Source of the DNA: Actinomycetota bacterium
GTDB taxonomy: Bacteria > Actinomycetota > Actinomycetes > JACCUZ01
Reading direction: 5' to 3'
Length of the DNA: 37,736 nt
Assembly (NCBI GenBank): GCA_030841035.1
Contig: JAVEDI010000090.1
Span: forward strand, 1 to 37,736
This document shows positions 1 to 12,254 of the stretch, piece after piece. A model generated the notes under the pieces. That model ran no database searches and had not been told where the DNA came from. It saw nothing but the letters and a program-made list of their open reading frames with translations. Each line of letters starts with the position of its first letter. Within the stretch, counting starts at the first letter, position 1. The position numbers were made by a program, and so were the translations under genes.

Positions 1-1
1 C

Positions 2-1276
2 GAGCCGGAGGAGACCGAGCCGGACACGTCCCTGCGCGACGAGCTGGCCGAGACGGCCCGGGCCCGGCGCGGCGGCGAGGTCGAGGCCCGGCTCGCCGTA
101 CGAACGGGGGAGGAGCGCGCCCGCGCCCTCTCCGGCCGGGCCGACTCCCTGTCCCGGGCCGCAGCCGAGCAGCGAGCGGCACGGGCCCGGCAGATCGAGC
201 GGCGCGAGCGCCGGGCCCGCGAGGCCGCGGTGGCGCGCGAGGTCGTGCTGGCCGCGCAGACCGCGCTCGGCCAGCTCGAGCACTCCATCGCGTTGGCGAC
301 GACCGATCGCGAGCAGGCCGAGAGCCTGCGCGCCGAGCGCGACGCCGAGCGTGCCGCGCTGCGGGGCCGGACCCGCGAGCTGTCGACCGAGCTGGACCGG
401 CTGACCGACAGCGTGCACCGCGACGAGGTGGCGCGTGCCGAGCAGCGGCTGCGCATCGAGGCGCTGCAGCAGAAGGCCCTCGAGGACCTCGGTGTCGAGT
501 CCGACGCGCTGCTGGCCGACTACGGCCCCGAGCAGCTGGTGCCGCCCTCGTTGAGCGCGCCGGGCGACGAGGAGGTCGACCCCGAGGCGCCCGAGAGCCG
601 GCCGCGACCCTACGTCCGCGCCGAGCAGGAGAAGCGGCTGCGCGCCGCGGAGCGCGCCCTCGCCCTGCTCGGCCGGGTCAACCCGCTGGCGCTGGAGGAG
701 TACGCCGCGCTCGAGGAACGCCACCAGTTCCTCGCCGAGCAGCTGGAGGACCTCAAGGCGACGCGGCGCGACCTGCTCGACATCATCCGCGAGGTCGACG
801 AGCGGGTGGAGCAGGTCTTCACCGCCGCCTACCACGACACGGCCCGCGAGTTCGAGGGGGTCTTCGCCCGGCTGTTCCCCGGCGGGGAGGGCCGACTGGT
901 GCTCACCGAGCCCTCCGACATGCTCGCGACCGGCATCGAGGTCGAGGCCCGACCGCCCGGCAAGAAGGTCAAGCGGCTCTCGCTGCTCTCCGGTGGCGAG
1001 CGCTCCCTGACCGCCGTGGCGCTGCTGGTGGCGATCTTCAAGGCGCGCCCGAGTCCCTTCTACGTCATGGACGAGGTGGAGGCCGCGCTGGACGACGTCA
1101 ACCTGGGCCGGTTGATCGCGCTCCTGGAGGAGCTGCGGGAGGCCTCCCAGCTGATCGTGATCACCCACCAGAAGCGCACCATGGAGATCGCCGATGCGCT
1201 GTACGGCGTGTCCATGCGCGGCGACGGCGTCACCGGCGTGATCGGTCAGCGGCTGCGCGAGGCCGAGCCGGCCTGA
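2..1276 (+). CDS. smc: Chromosome segregation protein SMC, 3' part
   Basis: This is the C-terminal 424 residues of the SMC ATPase; the reading frame is open from base 2, so the gene starts before the window. Full-length SMC is usually about 1,150-1,200 residues. The first ~250 residues are Glu/Arg/Ala-rich coiled coil. The C-terminal head has the ABC signature LLSGGERSLTAVAL (about 985-1026), a Walker B FYVMDEVEAALDD (about 1059-1097) and the switch-region ITHQKRTM. SMC dimers with ScpA/ScpB organise and segregate the chromosome. The smc then ftsY order is common in actinobacteria. The end of the gene is clear (TGA at 1274-1276). Confidence 0.96.
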   Translation, partial: EPEETEPDTSLRDELAETARARRGGEVEARLAVRTGEERARALSGRADSLSRAAAEQRAARARQIERRERRAREAAVAREVVLAAQTALGQLEHSIALATTDREQAESLRAERDAERAALRGRTRELSTELDRLTDSVHRDEVARAEQRLRIEALQQKALEDLGVESDALLADYGPEQLVPPSLSAPGDEEVDPEAPESRPRPYVRAEQEKRLRAAERALALLGRVNPLALEEYAALEERHQFLAEQLEDLKATRRDLLDIIREVDERVEQVFTAAYHDTAREFEGVFARLFPGGEGRLVLTEPSDMLATGIEVEARPPGKKVKRLSLLSGGERSLTAVALLVAIFKARPSPFYVMDEVEAALDDVNLGRLIALLEELREASQLIVITHQKRTMEIADALYGVSMRGDGVTGVIGQRLREAEPA

Positions 1277-1284
1277 GCGCGCCC

Positions 1285-1306
1285 GGTCAAGGCAGGCGCC
1301 CTGACC
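1285..1306 (+). terminator. Possible smc hairpin terminator
   Basis: An inverted repeat starts 8 bases after the smc stop: GGTCA at 1285-1289 pairs with TGACC at 1302-1306, and an inner GG/CC pair follows one mismatch. There is no T-run, as is common in high-GC actinobacteria. The stem is short, so this is only a candidate. Confidence 0.25.
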
Positions 1307-1372
1307 AGGCGCGGCACGCGGGACCGGCGCGTGGCGGTGCGGCTGTTTGGCTGGCCCGATCAGGGAGACTCT

Positions 1373-1663
1373 GTGGATATGCGCGCTTTTCTGATCGCAG
1401 ACCTGGTCATCGGAGTCGTGGCCGCGCTCGTCGTGGCCTTCGTCGCCTTCCCCTATCGCGGCCGGACCGTGCCCAAGGCAGGACGGCTCTGTGACGCCGT
1501 CGCGGCGGTCGCGGACAAGGTCGACCCCGGGCCCGCACCGGTGCACGGCGTACTGAGCACGCCGGAGAAGTCCCGGCGGATGTCGCGCCGCTTCGAGCGC
1601 GTCGAGCGGGCGGTGCGGCACCCGAGCCGGGCGCTGGCCGCCGCCGGCCGCGGACGCGGCTGA
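1373..1663 (+). CDS. Small single-pass membrane protein, unknown function
   Basis: A 96-residue protein with one N-terminal membrane segment (FLIADLVIGVVAALVVAFVA, about residues 5-24), followed by a basic cytoplasmic tail rich in Arg. I chose the GTG at 1373 because GGGAG (1363-1367) lies 5 bases upstream. The ATG at 1379 and a GTG at 1331 are alternatives. It sits between smc and ftsY, about 44 bases before ftsY, but I do not recognise a family and cannot give a function. Codon use and GC match the neighbours. Confidence 0.6.
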   Translation: MDMRAFLIADLVIGVVAALVVAFVAFPYRGRTVPKAGRLCDAVAAVADKVDPGPAPVHGVLSTPEKSRRMSRRFERVERAVRHPSRALAAAGRGRG

Positions 1664-1707
1664 GGCGCCCGGCGGCCGGCGCCCGGGCCGCCTGAAAGAC
1701 TGACCGG

Positions 1708-2826
1708 ATGGACCCGCTCACTCTGCTCGTCGTGGCTCTCGCCCTGCTCGGGGTGGCTGCCGTGGCCTCGCTCGCGCTCGTCCGCGGCCGCGGCCGCCGG
1801 GCCCCGCTGCCGCCGCCCAGCGAGGCCGGGCCGGGGCCGGTCGAGCCGGACGTCGAGCCGGGGCTGGTCGAGCCGGGGCTGGTCGAGCCGGAGGTCGAGG
1901 CTCCCGAGCCCACCGCGGGGCGCCTGGCCCGGCTGCGCTCGCGCCTCGCGCGCTCGCAGAGCGCCATGGGCCGCGGGTTGTTGGCCCTGCTCTCGCGCGA
2001 CACGCTCGACGAGGCGACGTGGGAGGAGATCGAGGACACCCTGCTGAGCGCCGACGTGGGCGTCGGACCGACCCAGCAGCTGGTCGAACGGCTGCGCGCC
2101 CGGGTCTCGGCGCTGCCCGAGCGGGCTGCCGAGGACATGCGCCAGGCGCTGCGCGCCGAGCTGCTCGAGCTGATCGGCACCGAGGTCGACCGGTCGCTCG
2201 CCACGACGCAGGCCGGGCGTCCCGCGGTGGTCCTCGTGGTGGGCGTCAACGGCACAGGGAAGACGACCACGGTCGGCAAGCTGGCCCGGGTCCTGGTCGC
2301 CGACGGCCGCACCGTCCTGCTCGGGGCGGCGGACACGTTCCGCGCGGCTGCGGCCGACCAGCTCGCGACGTGGGGCGACCGGGTGGGTGCCCCGGTCGTG
2401 CGCGGGCCGGAGGCCGGCGACCCGGCGAGCGTGGCCTTCGACGCGGTGAAGCAGGGCATCGAGGGCGGGTACGACGTCGTGCTGCTGGACACCGCCGGGC
2501 GGCTGCAGAACAAGGTCGGGCTGATGGACGAGCTCGGCAAGGTCAAGCGGGTGGTGGAGAGGCACGGGCCGGTCGACGAGGTGCTGCTGGTGCTCGACGC
2601 GACCACGGGCCAGAACGGCCTGCTGCAGGCCCGCGTGTTCAGCGAGGTGGTCGACGTCACGGGCATCGTGCTGACCAAGCTGGACGGCACCGCCAAGGGC
2701 GGCATCGTCGTCGCGGTGCAGCGCGAGCTCGGCGTGCCGGTCAAGCTGGTCGGTCTCGGTGAGGGGCCCGACGACCTGGCTCCCTTCGAGCCCGAGGCCT
2801 TCGTCGACGCGTTGATCGACGGCTGA
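1708..2826 (+). CDS. ftsY: Signal recognition particle receptor FtsY
   Basis: A 372-residue SRP GTPase that docks SRP-ribosome complexes at the membrane. It starts with a membrane-like segment (LTLLVVALALLGVAAVASLAL), then an acidic linker built from repeated VEPGL/EPEVE units (about residues 45-70). The NG domain follows, with the P-loop GVNGTGKTTT (179-188), DTAGRL (261-266) and TKLDGTAKGG (323 onward). The N-terminal membrane anchor plus acidic linker is usual for actinobacterial FtsY. Its partner ffh lies 8 kb downstream at 10352. The start ATG has only a weak ribosome-binding site (GAAAG). Confidence 0.97.
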   Translation: MDPLTLLVVALALLGVAAVASLALVRGRGRRAPLPPPSEAGPGPVEPDVEPGLVEPGLVEPEVEAPEPTAGRLARLRSRLARSQSAMGRGLLALLSRDTLDEATWEEIEDTLLSADVGVGPTQQLVERLRARVSALPERAAEDMRQALRAELLELIGTEVDRSLATTQAGRPAVVLVVGVNGTGKTTTVGKLARVLVADGRTVLLGAADTFRAAAADQLATWGDRVGAPVVRGPEAGDPASVAFDAVKQGIEGGYDVVLLDTAGRLQNKVGLMDELGKVKRVVERHGPVDEVLLVLDATTGQNGLLQARVFSEVVDVTGIVLTKLDGTAKGGIVVAVQRELGVPVKLVGLGEGPDDLAPFEPEAFVDALIDG

Positions 2827-2841
2827 GGCAGGCGCGCACCG

Positions 2842-4317
2842 ATGTCCGACGCTGCCCGCACGGGCGATCTTGAGGCGGCGCTGCGCGCGGTGGTGCCCGC
2901 CCTCGATGCCCACCTCGCGGCCCCCGCGACCGGCACCGCCTCCGGCGCCGATGCGTCGTGGCGCCCGCTGCTCGACACCCCGGTTCCTCAGCTCGGCGCG
3001 GGCGACGTCGAGACGCTGCGCGTGCTGGCCGAGACGGTCGTGCCCGACGCGATGCGGATGACCGCGCCCGGGTTCCTCGGGTGGATCACGACCGGGTCGA
3101 CCGTCGTGCCGGCCGTGGCCCGGCTGGTCGCGACGCTGGCCGGCACGCAGCGCTACCTCGGCCACACGACCGGGCTGCTCGAGTCGGTCGCGCTGCGCTG
3201 GCTGGCCGAGACCTGCCAGCTGCCCCCGGAGATGGAGGGCGTCTTCTCCAGCAGCGGGTCGGTGGCCAACCTGCTGGCGATCGGGGCTGCTCGCCAGCGC
3301 GCCTACACGCGGCTCGGCCACGATGTGGCACGCGACGGCGTGCGCGACGTACCTCCCGGCCGCATCTACGCCAGCGTCGAGGTGCACCACTGCGTGCTGA
3401 AGGCAGCGGCCGTGCTCGGCCTCGGTCGCGACGCGGTGGCGCTGCTGCCCGTCGACGGGTCGCAACGGGTCGACCTCTCGGCGGTGCGCGCGGCGCTGTC
3501 GGCCGACGCGCGCACCGGGGTCGTGCCGGTCGCGGTGCTCGGCATCGCCGGCACGACCAACACGGGCGCGATCGACGACCTCGACGGTCTCGCCGACCTG
3601 GCGCAGGAGTTCGGCACGTGGCTGCACGTCGACGGCGCCTACGGCCTGTTCGGACGGCTCGACCCGCGGCTCGAGGCCCGCTACACAGGCGTCGATCGCG
3701 CCGACTCGGTGGTCGTCGACGCGCACAAGTGGCTGTGCGTGCCCACCGGCATCGGTGCCACGTTCCTGCGTGACCGCGCGGCGTTGGGCCAGACGTTCAC
3801 CAGCGACCCCAGCGACTACCTCGAGGGGGCGTTCGAGGAGGCCGGCGATACCTCGTGGGCCACCTCGCCGTGGGAGGCGATGGGGCCGCCCTTCCACGAC
3901 TGGACGCTCGACCTGTCCGCACCCGCACGCGGACTGGTGGTGTGGTCGGCGCTGCACGAGATCGGCGTCGAGGGGCTGCGGGCGCGGATCGTGCGCGACA
4001 ACGACTACGCCCGCTCGCTGGCCGAGCTGGTCCGCGCCGATCCCTGCCTCGAGCTGCTGGCCGAGCCCGAGCTGTCGATCTGCTGCTTCCGCTATCGCGC
4101 TCACGGGCTGGACGAGGCCACCCTCGACGCACTCAACCGAGACATCGTGCGGCGCTTGCACGGCTCGACGCCGTACGTCCCCAGCCCGACCCTGGTCGAC
4201 GGGCACTACGCCATCCGGCCCTGCTTCATCAACCCCCGGACCGAGCAGCGCGACGTGAGCGCGCTCGCCGCGACGGTGCGCCGCCTCGGCGACGCACTCG
4301 TGGCGGGGGCCGGCTGA
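2842..4317 (+). CDS. Pyridoxal-phosphate-dependent group II decarboxylase
   Basis: A 491-residue fold-type I PLP enzyme of the aromatic-L-amino-acid/glutamate decarboxylase family. The PLP lysine is K296 in DAHKW, and the cofactor aspartate is D264 in HVDGAYG (most relatives have HVDAA at this place). SSSGSVANL (about residues 137-145) matches the phosphate-cup region and TTNTGAIDD follows the usual TTxxGAxD motif. The substrate cannot be read from the sequence; aromatic amino acid, glutamate or aspartate decarboxylation are all possible. The gene starts 15 bases after ftsY with GAGGCAGG as a ribosome-binding site, so the two may be co-transcribed. Confidence 0.88.
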   Translation: MSDAARTGDLEAALRAVVPALDAHLAAPATGTASGADASWRPLLDTPVPQLGAGDVETLRVLAETVVPDAMRMTAPGFLGWITTGSTVVPAVARLVATLAGTQRYLGHTTGLLESVALRWLAETCQLPPEMEGVFSSSGSVANLLAIGAARQRAYTRLGHDVARDGVRDVPPGRIYASVEVHHCVLKAAAVLGLGRDAVALLPVDGSQRVDLSAVRAALSADARTGVVPVAVLGIAGTTNTGAIDDLDGLADLAQEFGTWLHVDGAYGLFGRLDPRLEARYTGVDRADSVVVDAHKWLCVPTGIGATFLRDRAALGQTFTSDPSDYLEGAFEEAGDTSWATSPWEAMGPPFHDWTLDLSAPARGLVVWSALHEIGVEGLRARIVRDNDYARSLAELVRADPCLELLAEPELSICCFRYRAHGLDEATLDALNRDIVRRLHGSTPYVPSPTLVDGHYAIRPCFINPRTEQRDVSALAATVRRLGDALVAGAG

Positions 4318-4368
4318 CCCACCGGCGCCGGCCCTGCGTCCGTGCCGCGATCGGTGCAGGATGGGCAG

Positions 4369-4668
4369 ATGGCCGAGCGCGACGAGCCCACCGACATCGA
4401 CAAGCTGCTGGCCGAGGTCGACGGCATGCTCGGCGACCGCGCACCAGCCCGACCGGCGGCCCGAGCGCCGGCCGCCAGGGCCGCGAGCGACGCGGACGAG
4501 CCCGCGGGCGTCGTACGCCGGGTCCGCGCCGCTGCGGTCTCCGGTGCGCTCGCCGCGGGCGTCGTCTGGGTGGCGTTCGCGCTGCTGCCGTTCCTGCGCG
4601 CGACCAGCGGGGCGGCCGGCGCCTTCCTCGCGGCCTTCGTCGCGGTGCTCGTGCTGCGTCGCCGCTGA
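4369..4668 (+). CDS. Small two-helix membrane protein, unknown function
   Basis: A 99-residue protein. An acidic, Ala/Pro/Arg-rich N-terminus (residues 1-50) is followed by two hydrophobic helices (about 56-73 and 80-95) ending in RRR. The ATG at 4369 is preferred because GCAGGA lies 7 bases upstream; an in-frame upstream ATG at 4342 lacks this. I do not recognise a characterised family. The gene lies upstream of the amtB operon but is separated from it by a hairpin and the GlnR-type boxes, so it is probably a separate unit. Confidence 0.65.
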   Translation: MAERDEPTDIDKLLAEVDGMLGDRAPARPAARAPAARAASDADEPAGVVRRVRAAAVSGALAAGVVWVAFALLPFLRATSGAAGAFLAAFVAVLVLRRR

Positions 4669-4685
4669 CGGCCGGTCTCGTGATG

Positions 4686-4703
4686 CGGACGGACTCCCGT
4701 CCG
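4686..4703 (+). terminator. Hairpin between small membrane gene and amtB
   Basis: A perfect 7-bp stem with a 4-base loop: CGGACGG (4686-4692), ACTC, CCGTCCG (4697-4703). It sits 17 bases after the upstream stop codon and directly abuts the first GlnR-type box. No T-run follows. It may insulate the amtB promoter from the upstream gene. Confidence 0.4.
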
Positions 4704-4750
4704 GTTACGCACCCGTAACGCCACCTGGCGAATCGTCACCTGCGCGAAAC
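4704..4750 (+). promoter_or_regulatory. Two GlnR-type boxes upstream of amtB
   Basis: Two sites fit the actinobacterial GlnR pattern gTnAC-n6-GaAAC. Site 1 is GTTAC (4704-4708), six bases, GTAAC (4715-4719), a perfect inverted repeat. Site 2 is GTCAC (4735-4739), six bases, GAAAC (4746-4750). The sites are 31 bp apart from start to start, more than the 22 bp of the classic tandem arrangement. They lie 65-111 bases before the amtB start. GlnR activates amtB-glnK-glnD under nitrogen limitation in Streptomyces; that it does so here is inference. Confidence 0.7.
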
Positions 4751-4814
4751 ACTCGTGCGTGGCGAGCGAAACGTGGCCTCCCTAGCGTCACCGCAGACAT
4801 CGAAGGGAGGGCCC

Positions 4815-8834
<4,020 letters not shown>

Positions 8835-8837
<3 letters not shown>

Positions 8838-8859
8838 CCCGGCGGGCCCGGGCCGGTCA
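8835..8859. terminator. Hairpin between convergent glnD and MFS gene
   Basis: Only 19 bases separate the two convergent stop codons. The sequence forms TGA plus CCGGC (8835-8843) against GCCGG plus TCA (8852-8859) with one bulged C and an 8-base GC-rich loop. It overlaps both stop codons and could end transcription in both directions. There is no T-run. Confidence 0.35.
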
Positions 8860-10158
8860 GGCGGGGAGGGGTCGGGAGGCCCGCACGGGACCGCGGCGCA
8901 GCAGCTGGAGCGAGAAGACTGCCGCGAGGAAGCAGAGGCCGCCGGCGACGTACCAGGCCGGGGTGTAGGTGCCGAGGTGGTCGCGGGTGAGGCCGGCCGC
9001 GGTCGCAGCGACCGCGGCACCGACCTGGTGCGCGGCGAACACCCAGCCGAACACGACCGGGCCGGCGTCGCCGTAGTACTCGCGGCACAGCGCGACCGTC
9101 GGTGGCACCGTGGCGACCCAGTCGAGGCCGTAGAAGATGACGAAGACCAGCATGCTGGGGTGCGGGGACGCGGCGAACAGCTGCGAGACGACCAGCAGTG
9201 ACAGGCCGCGCAGCGCGTAGTAGACGCCGAGCAGGAACCGCGAGTCGACGCGGTCGGTGAGCCAGCCGGAGAAGATCGTGCCGGCGATGTCGAAGAGCCC
9301 CACGAGCGCGAGCAGTCCCGCGGCCGTCGTCGTGGCCATGCCGTGGTCGTGGGCAGCCGGGATGAAGTGGGTGCCCACCAGGCCGTTGGTGGTGGCGCCG
9401 CAGATCGCGAAGCCGCCGGCAAGCAGCCAGAACGGCCGGGTCCGTGCTGCCCGGGTCAGGCCCAGCAGCGCCGTGCGCGCGGCGGCGGGGGCCGGTGGCG
9501 GCGGGGGCAGCACGGCGTCGCCGCCGTAGGGCGCGAGGCCGAGGTCGGCGGGGTACTCCTTGAGCAGCAGCAAGGCCAACGGCGCCACCACCAGCGCGCC
9601 GCCCGCGACGAGGAGCGCGGCGCTGCGCCACCCGTGCGACTGCGAGAGCCAGGCGACCACGGGCAGGAACACCAGCTGACCGGTCGCACCCGCCGCCGTG
9701 AGCACGCCGGTCACCAGCCCGCGCTGCCGCACGAACCAGCGGCCGGTGATGGTGGCGACGAAAGCGAGCGCCATCGAACCGGTGCCGAGCCCGACCAGGA
9801 CCCCCCACAGCAGCACCAGCTGCCAGCTCGCGGTCATGAAGACGGTCAACCCGCTCCCGGCGGCGACCAGCAGCAGTGCGCCGGTCACCACCCGCCGGAC
9901 CCCGAACCGGTTCATCAGGGCCGCCGCGAACGGGGCGGTGAGCCCGTAGAGCAGCAGGTTCACCGAGACGGCCAGCGAGATCGCGCCGCGCGACCACCCG
10001 AACTCGCCCCGCAGCGGGTCGATCAGCGCCCCGGGCGTCGCCCGGAAGCCTGCCGCGCCGAGCAGTGCGACGAAGGCGATGCCGGCGACCAGCCAGGCGC
10101 GGTGCAGCCCCGCAGTGCGTGGCTGCTGGGTGCCCGTGCTCGGTGCGCGGCTGGTCAC
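8857..10158 (-). CDS. MFS transporter, oxalate/formate or monocarboxylate type
   Basis: A 433-residue, 12-helix major facilitator. The segments FGWSRGAISLAVSVNLLLYG and RWFVRQRGLVTGVLTAAG resemble the OFA/monocarboxylate-type families, with a central hydrophilic loop rich in Pro and Ala (about residues 215-235). I chose the GTG at 10158 (V-T-S-R-A-P) because the frame upstream is Arg-rich and non-hydrophobic, unlike a transporter N-terminus. The ribosome-binding site is weak. The substrate cannot be predicted. It is transcribed away from ffh, across a 193-bp gap that should hold both promoters. Confidence 0.83.
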   Translation of the reverse strand: MTSRAPSTGTQQPRTAGLHRAWLVAGIAFVALLGAAGFRATPGALIDPLRGEFGWSRGAISLAVSVNLLLYGLTAPFAAALMNRFGVRRVVTGALLLVAAGSGLTVFMTASWQLVLLWGVLVGLGTGSMALAFVATITGRWFVRQRGLVTGVLTAAGATGQLVFLPVVAWLSQSHGWRSAALLVAGGALVVAPLALLLLKEYPADLGLAPYGGDAVLPPPPPAPAAARTALLGLTRAARTRPFWLLAGGFAICGATTNGLVGTHFIPAAHDHGMATTTAAGLLALVGLFDIAGTIFSGWLTDRVDSRFLLGVYYALRGLSLLVVSQLFAASPHPSMLVFVIFYGLDWVATVPPTVALCREYYGDAGPVVFGWVFAAHQVGAAVAATAAGLTRDHLGTYTPAWYVAGGLCFLAAVFSLQLLRRGPVRASRPLPA

Positions 10159-10351
10159 AGCGCACCAGCCTGCGACACGGCCAGCCCGGACGCCAGTGCG
10201 GGGGGTCCGGCGCGAGGAGGGGCGGCTCGCGGCCGCACGTCGCGGCCGCACGACGCGGCGCACGACGCGGGCCACCGGTCGCGCGGGGCCCGGATAGGCT
10301 GGCGAGAGGCCATCGGCCGCCGTACAGCGTCTTCTCCCGCGAAGGACCCGC

Positions 10352-11905
10352 GTGTTCGCCACCCTCCAGGACCGCCTCGCCGCCACGTTCAAGAACCTGC
10401 GCGGCAAGGGCCGGCTGACTGACGCCGACATCGACGCGACCGCCCGGGAGATCCGGGTCGCCCTGCTCGAGGCCGACGTCGCGCTGCCGGTGGTCAAGGA
10501 CTTCATCGAGGCGGTCCGGGCCCGTGCCAAGGGCGCCGAGGTGCATCAGGCGCTGAACCCGGCGCAGCAGATCATCAAGATCGTCAACGACGAGCTGGTC
10601 GAGATCCTCGGTGGCGAGACGCGCCGCCTGCGGTTCGCCAAGAACCCGCCGAGCGTGATCATGCTGGCCGGCCTGCAGGGGTCCGGCAAGACGACCCTGG
10701 CCGGCAAGCTGGCCCACTGGCTCAAGGGCCAGGGCCACCAGCCGGTGCTCGTGGCGGCCGACCTGCAGCGGCCCAACGCCGTGAACCAGCTGCAGATCGT
10801 CGGTGAGCGCGCCGGTGTCCCGGTCTTCGCGCCGGAGCCGGGCAACGGCGTGGGCGATCCCGTCGATGTGGCTCGGCGATCGATGGAGCACGCGAGGCAG
10901 AAGCTCTACGACATCGTGATCGTCGACACCGCCGGGCGGCTGGGGATCGACCAGGAGCTCATGCAGCAGGCCGCCGACATCCGCGACGCCGTGCAGCCCG
11001 ACGAGACGCTGTTCGTCGTCGACGCGATGATCGGCCAGGACGCCGTCAACACGGCGCAGGCGTTCCTCGACGGCGTCGGGTTCGACGGGGTCGTGCTCAC
11101 CAAGCTCGACGGTGACGCCCGCGGTGGTGCGGCGCTGTCGGTCGCGAAGGTCACCGGCCGCCAGGTGATGTTCGCCTCGAACGGCGAGCAGCTCACCGAC
11201 TTCGACACCTTCCACCCCGATCGGATGGCGTCGCGCATCCTGGGCATGGGTGACGTCCTGACCTTGATCGAGGCGGCCGAGAAGGCCTTCGACAAGGGCC
11301 AGGCCGAGGAGATGGCCGGCAAGTTCGGCCGCGGCGAGGACTTCACCTTCGAGGACTTCCTCGCGCAGATGGAGTCGATGCGCAAGATGGGCTCGATGTC
11401 CAAGCTGCTCGGGATGCTGCCCGGCATGGGGCAGATGCGCGAGCAGATAGAGAACATCGACGAGCGCGAGATCGACCGGGTCACGGCGATCATCCAGTCG
11501 ATGACCCCCCAGGAGAGGCGCGACCACCGCATCCTCAACGGCTCGCGGCGCTCGCGCATCGCCCGCGGTTCCGGCTCGTCGGTGAGCGCGGTCAACGGGC
11601 TGGTCGAGCGGTTCGTCGAGGCGCAGAAAATGATGCGCCAGCTCGCCGCCGGTGGCGTCCCCGGGATGCCTGGCCTGCCGGGGCTCCCCGGCATGGGCCG
11701 CGGCAAGAAGGCCAAGGGCAAGGCGGCGGCCAAGGGCGGCGGGAAGAAGGCCAAGGGAGCCCGGTCGGGCAACCCCGCCAAGCGCGCGCAGCAGGAGGAG
11801 GCCTGGGCCGCCCGGCAGGCCGGTGAGGGCGGGCCCCTCGACGTACCGGAGAACTTCGAGCTGCCCGACCAGCTGAAGAACCTGCTGCCCCCCGGCCAGC
11901 GCTGA
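10352..11905 (+). CDS. ffh: Signal recognition particle protein Ffh
   Basis: A 517-residue SRP54 GTPase that binds signal sequences and 4.5S RNA. The N and G domains hold GLQGSGKTT (107-115), DTAGRL (192-197) and TKLDGDARGG (250 onward). The Met-rich M domain (about 300-440) contains MGSMSKLLGMLPGMGQM and SRRSRIARGSG. The C-terminal ~80 residues are a low-complexity Gly/Pro/Met then Lys/Gly-rich tail, typical of actinobacterial Ffh but long. The GTG start has AAGGA about 8 bases upstream. No 4.5S RNA gene was seen here. Confidence 0.97.
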   Translation: MFATLQDRLAATFKNLRGKGRLTDADIDATAREIRVALLEADVALPVVKDFIEAVRARAKGAEVHQALNPAQQIIKIVNDELVEILGGETRRLRFAKNPPSVIMLAGLQGSGKTTLAGKLAHWLKGQGHQPVLVAADLQRPNAVNQLQIVGERAGVPVFAPEPGNGVGDPVDVARRSMEHARQKLYDIVIVDTAGRLGIDQELMQQAADIRDAVQPDETLFVVDAMIGQDAVNTAQAFLDGVGFDGVVLTKLDGDARGGAALSVAKVTGRQVMFASNGEQLTDFDTFHPDRMASRILGMGDVLTLIEAAEKAFDKGQAEEMAGKFGRGEDFTFEDFLAQMESMRKMGSMSKLLGMLPGMGQMREQIENIDEREIDRVTAIIQSMTPQERRDHRILNGSRRSRIARGSGSSVSAVNGLVERFVEAQKMMRQLAAGGVPGMPGLPGLPGMGRGKKAKGKAAAKGGGKKAKGARSGNPAKRAQQEEAWAARQAGEGGPLDVPENFELPDQLKNLLPPGQR

Positions 11906-12022
11906 CGCTCCCACCGCCGCGCCGCTCCCCCCGCCGCGCCGCCCCCCGGGCGCCCGCCCCCCCGCCCCGGTGCCCACCGCCCCCCGCTCCCGGCCCGGCC
12001 CCCCCGTGCCCCCGCCCCCCCG

Positions 12023-12078
12023 CCCCGGTGCCCCGGTGCCCCGGTGCCCCGGTGCCCCGGTGCCCCGGTGCCCCGGTG
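12023..12078 (+). repeat. Seven tandem CCCCGGTG units
   Basis: Seven perfect head-to-tail copies of the 8-mer CCCCGGTG. The last copy runs into the left arm of the first palindromic element: its GGTG forms the start of GGTGATCGTGAGG. The array probably varies in copy number between strains through slippage. Confidence 0.95.
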
Positions 12079-12129
12079 ATCGTGAGGGGAATCGGCGCGG
12101 ATCGGGTGCCGGTCCTCCTCACGATCACC
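12075..12129. repeat. Palindromic intergenic element, copy 1
   Basis: A 13-bp perfect stem: GGTGATCGTGAGG (12075-12087) pairs with CCTCACGATCACC (12117-12129), around a 29-base loop containing two ATCGG motifs. Three further C-G pairs extend the stem outward. Copy 2 follows 83 bp later with one base different. It resembles REP-type palindromic elements, or could act as a transcription terminator after ffh. Confidence 0.9.
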
Positions 12130-12158
12130 GGGAGGCGGGGGCGGGTGGCTGGCCTGTG

Positions 12159-12211
12159 GTGATCGTGAGGGGAATCGGCACGGATCGGGTGCCGGTCCTC
12201 CTCACGATCAC
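12159..12211. repeat. Palindromic intergenic element, copy 2
   Basis: A 12-bp perfect stem, GTGATCGTGAGG (12159-12170) with CCTCACGATCAC (12200-12211). Sequence and loop match copy 1 except for G to A in the loop. Both copies are in the same orientation and both are followed by GGGAGGCGGGGGC-like DNA, so the duplicated unit is larger than the palindrome. Confidence 0.9.
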
Positions 12212-12254
12212 GGGGAGGCGGGGGCAGGCGGGGGCAGGCGGGGGTGCGGGTGGC

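Noticed and set aside
1453-4206. A 917-codon open frame on the minus strand across ftsY and the decarboxylase gene.
   Set aside because: It is antisense to two clear genes, has no recognisable motif and its composition (Arg/Gln/His/Val-rich) is typical of a high-GC shadow frame. The same holds for long minus frames at 6357-9422 and 8753-11977.
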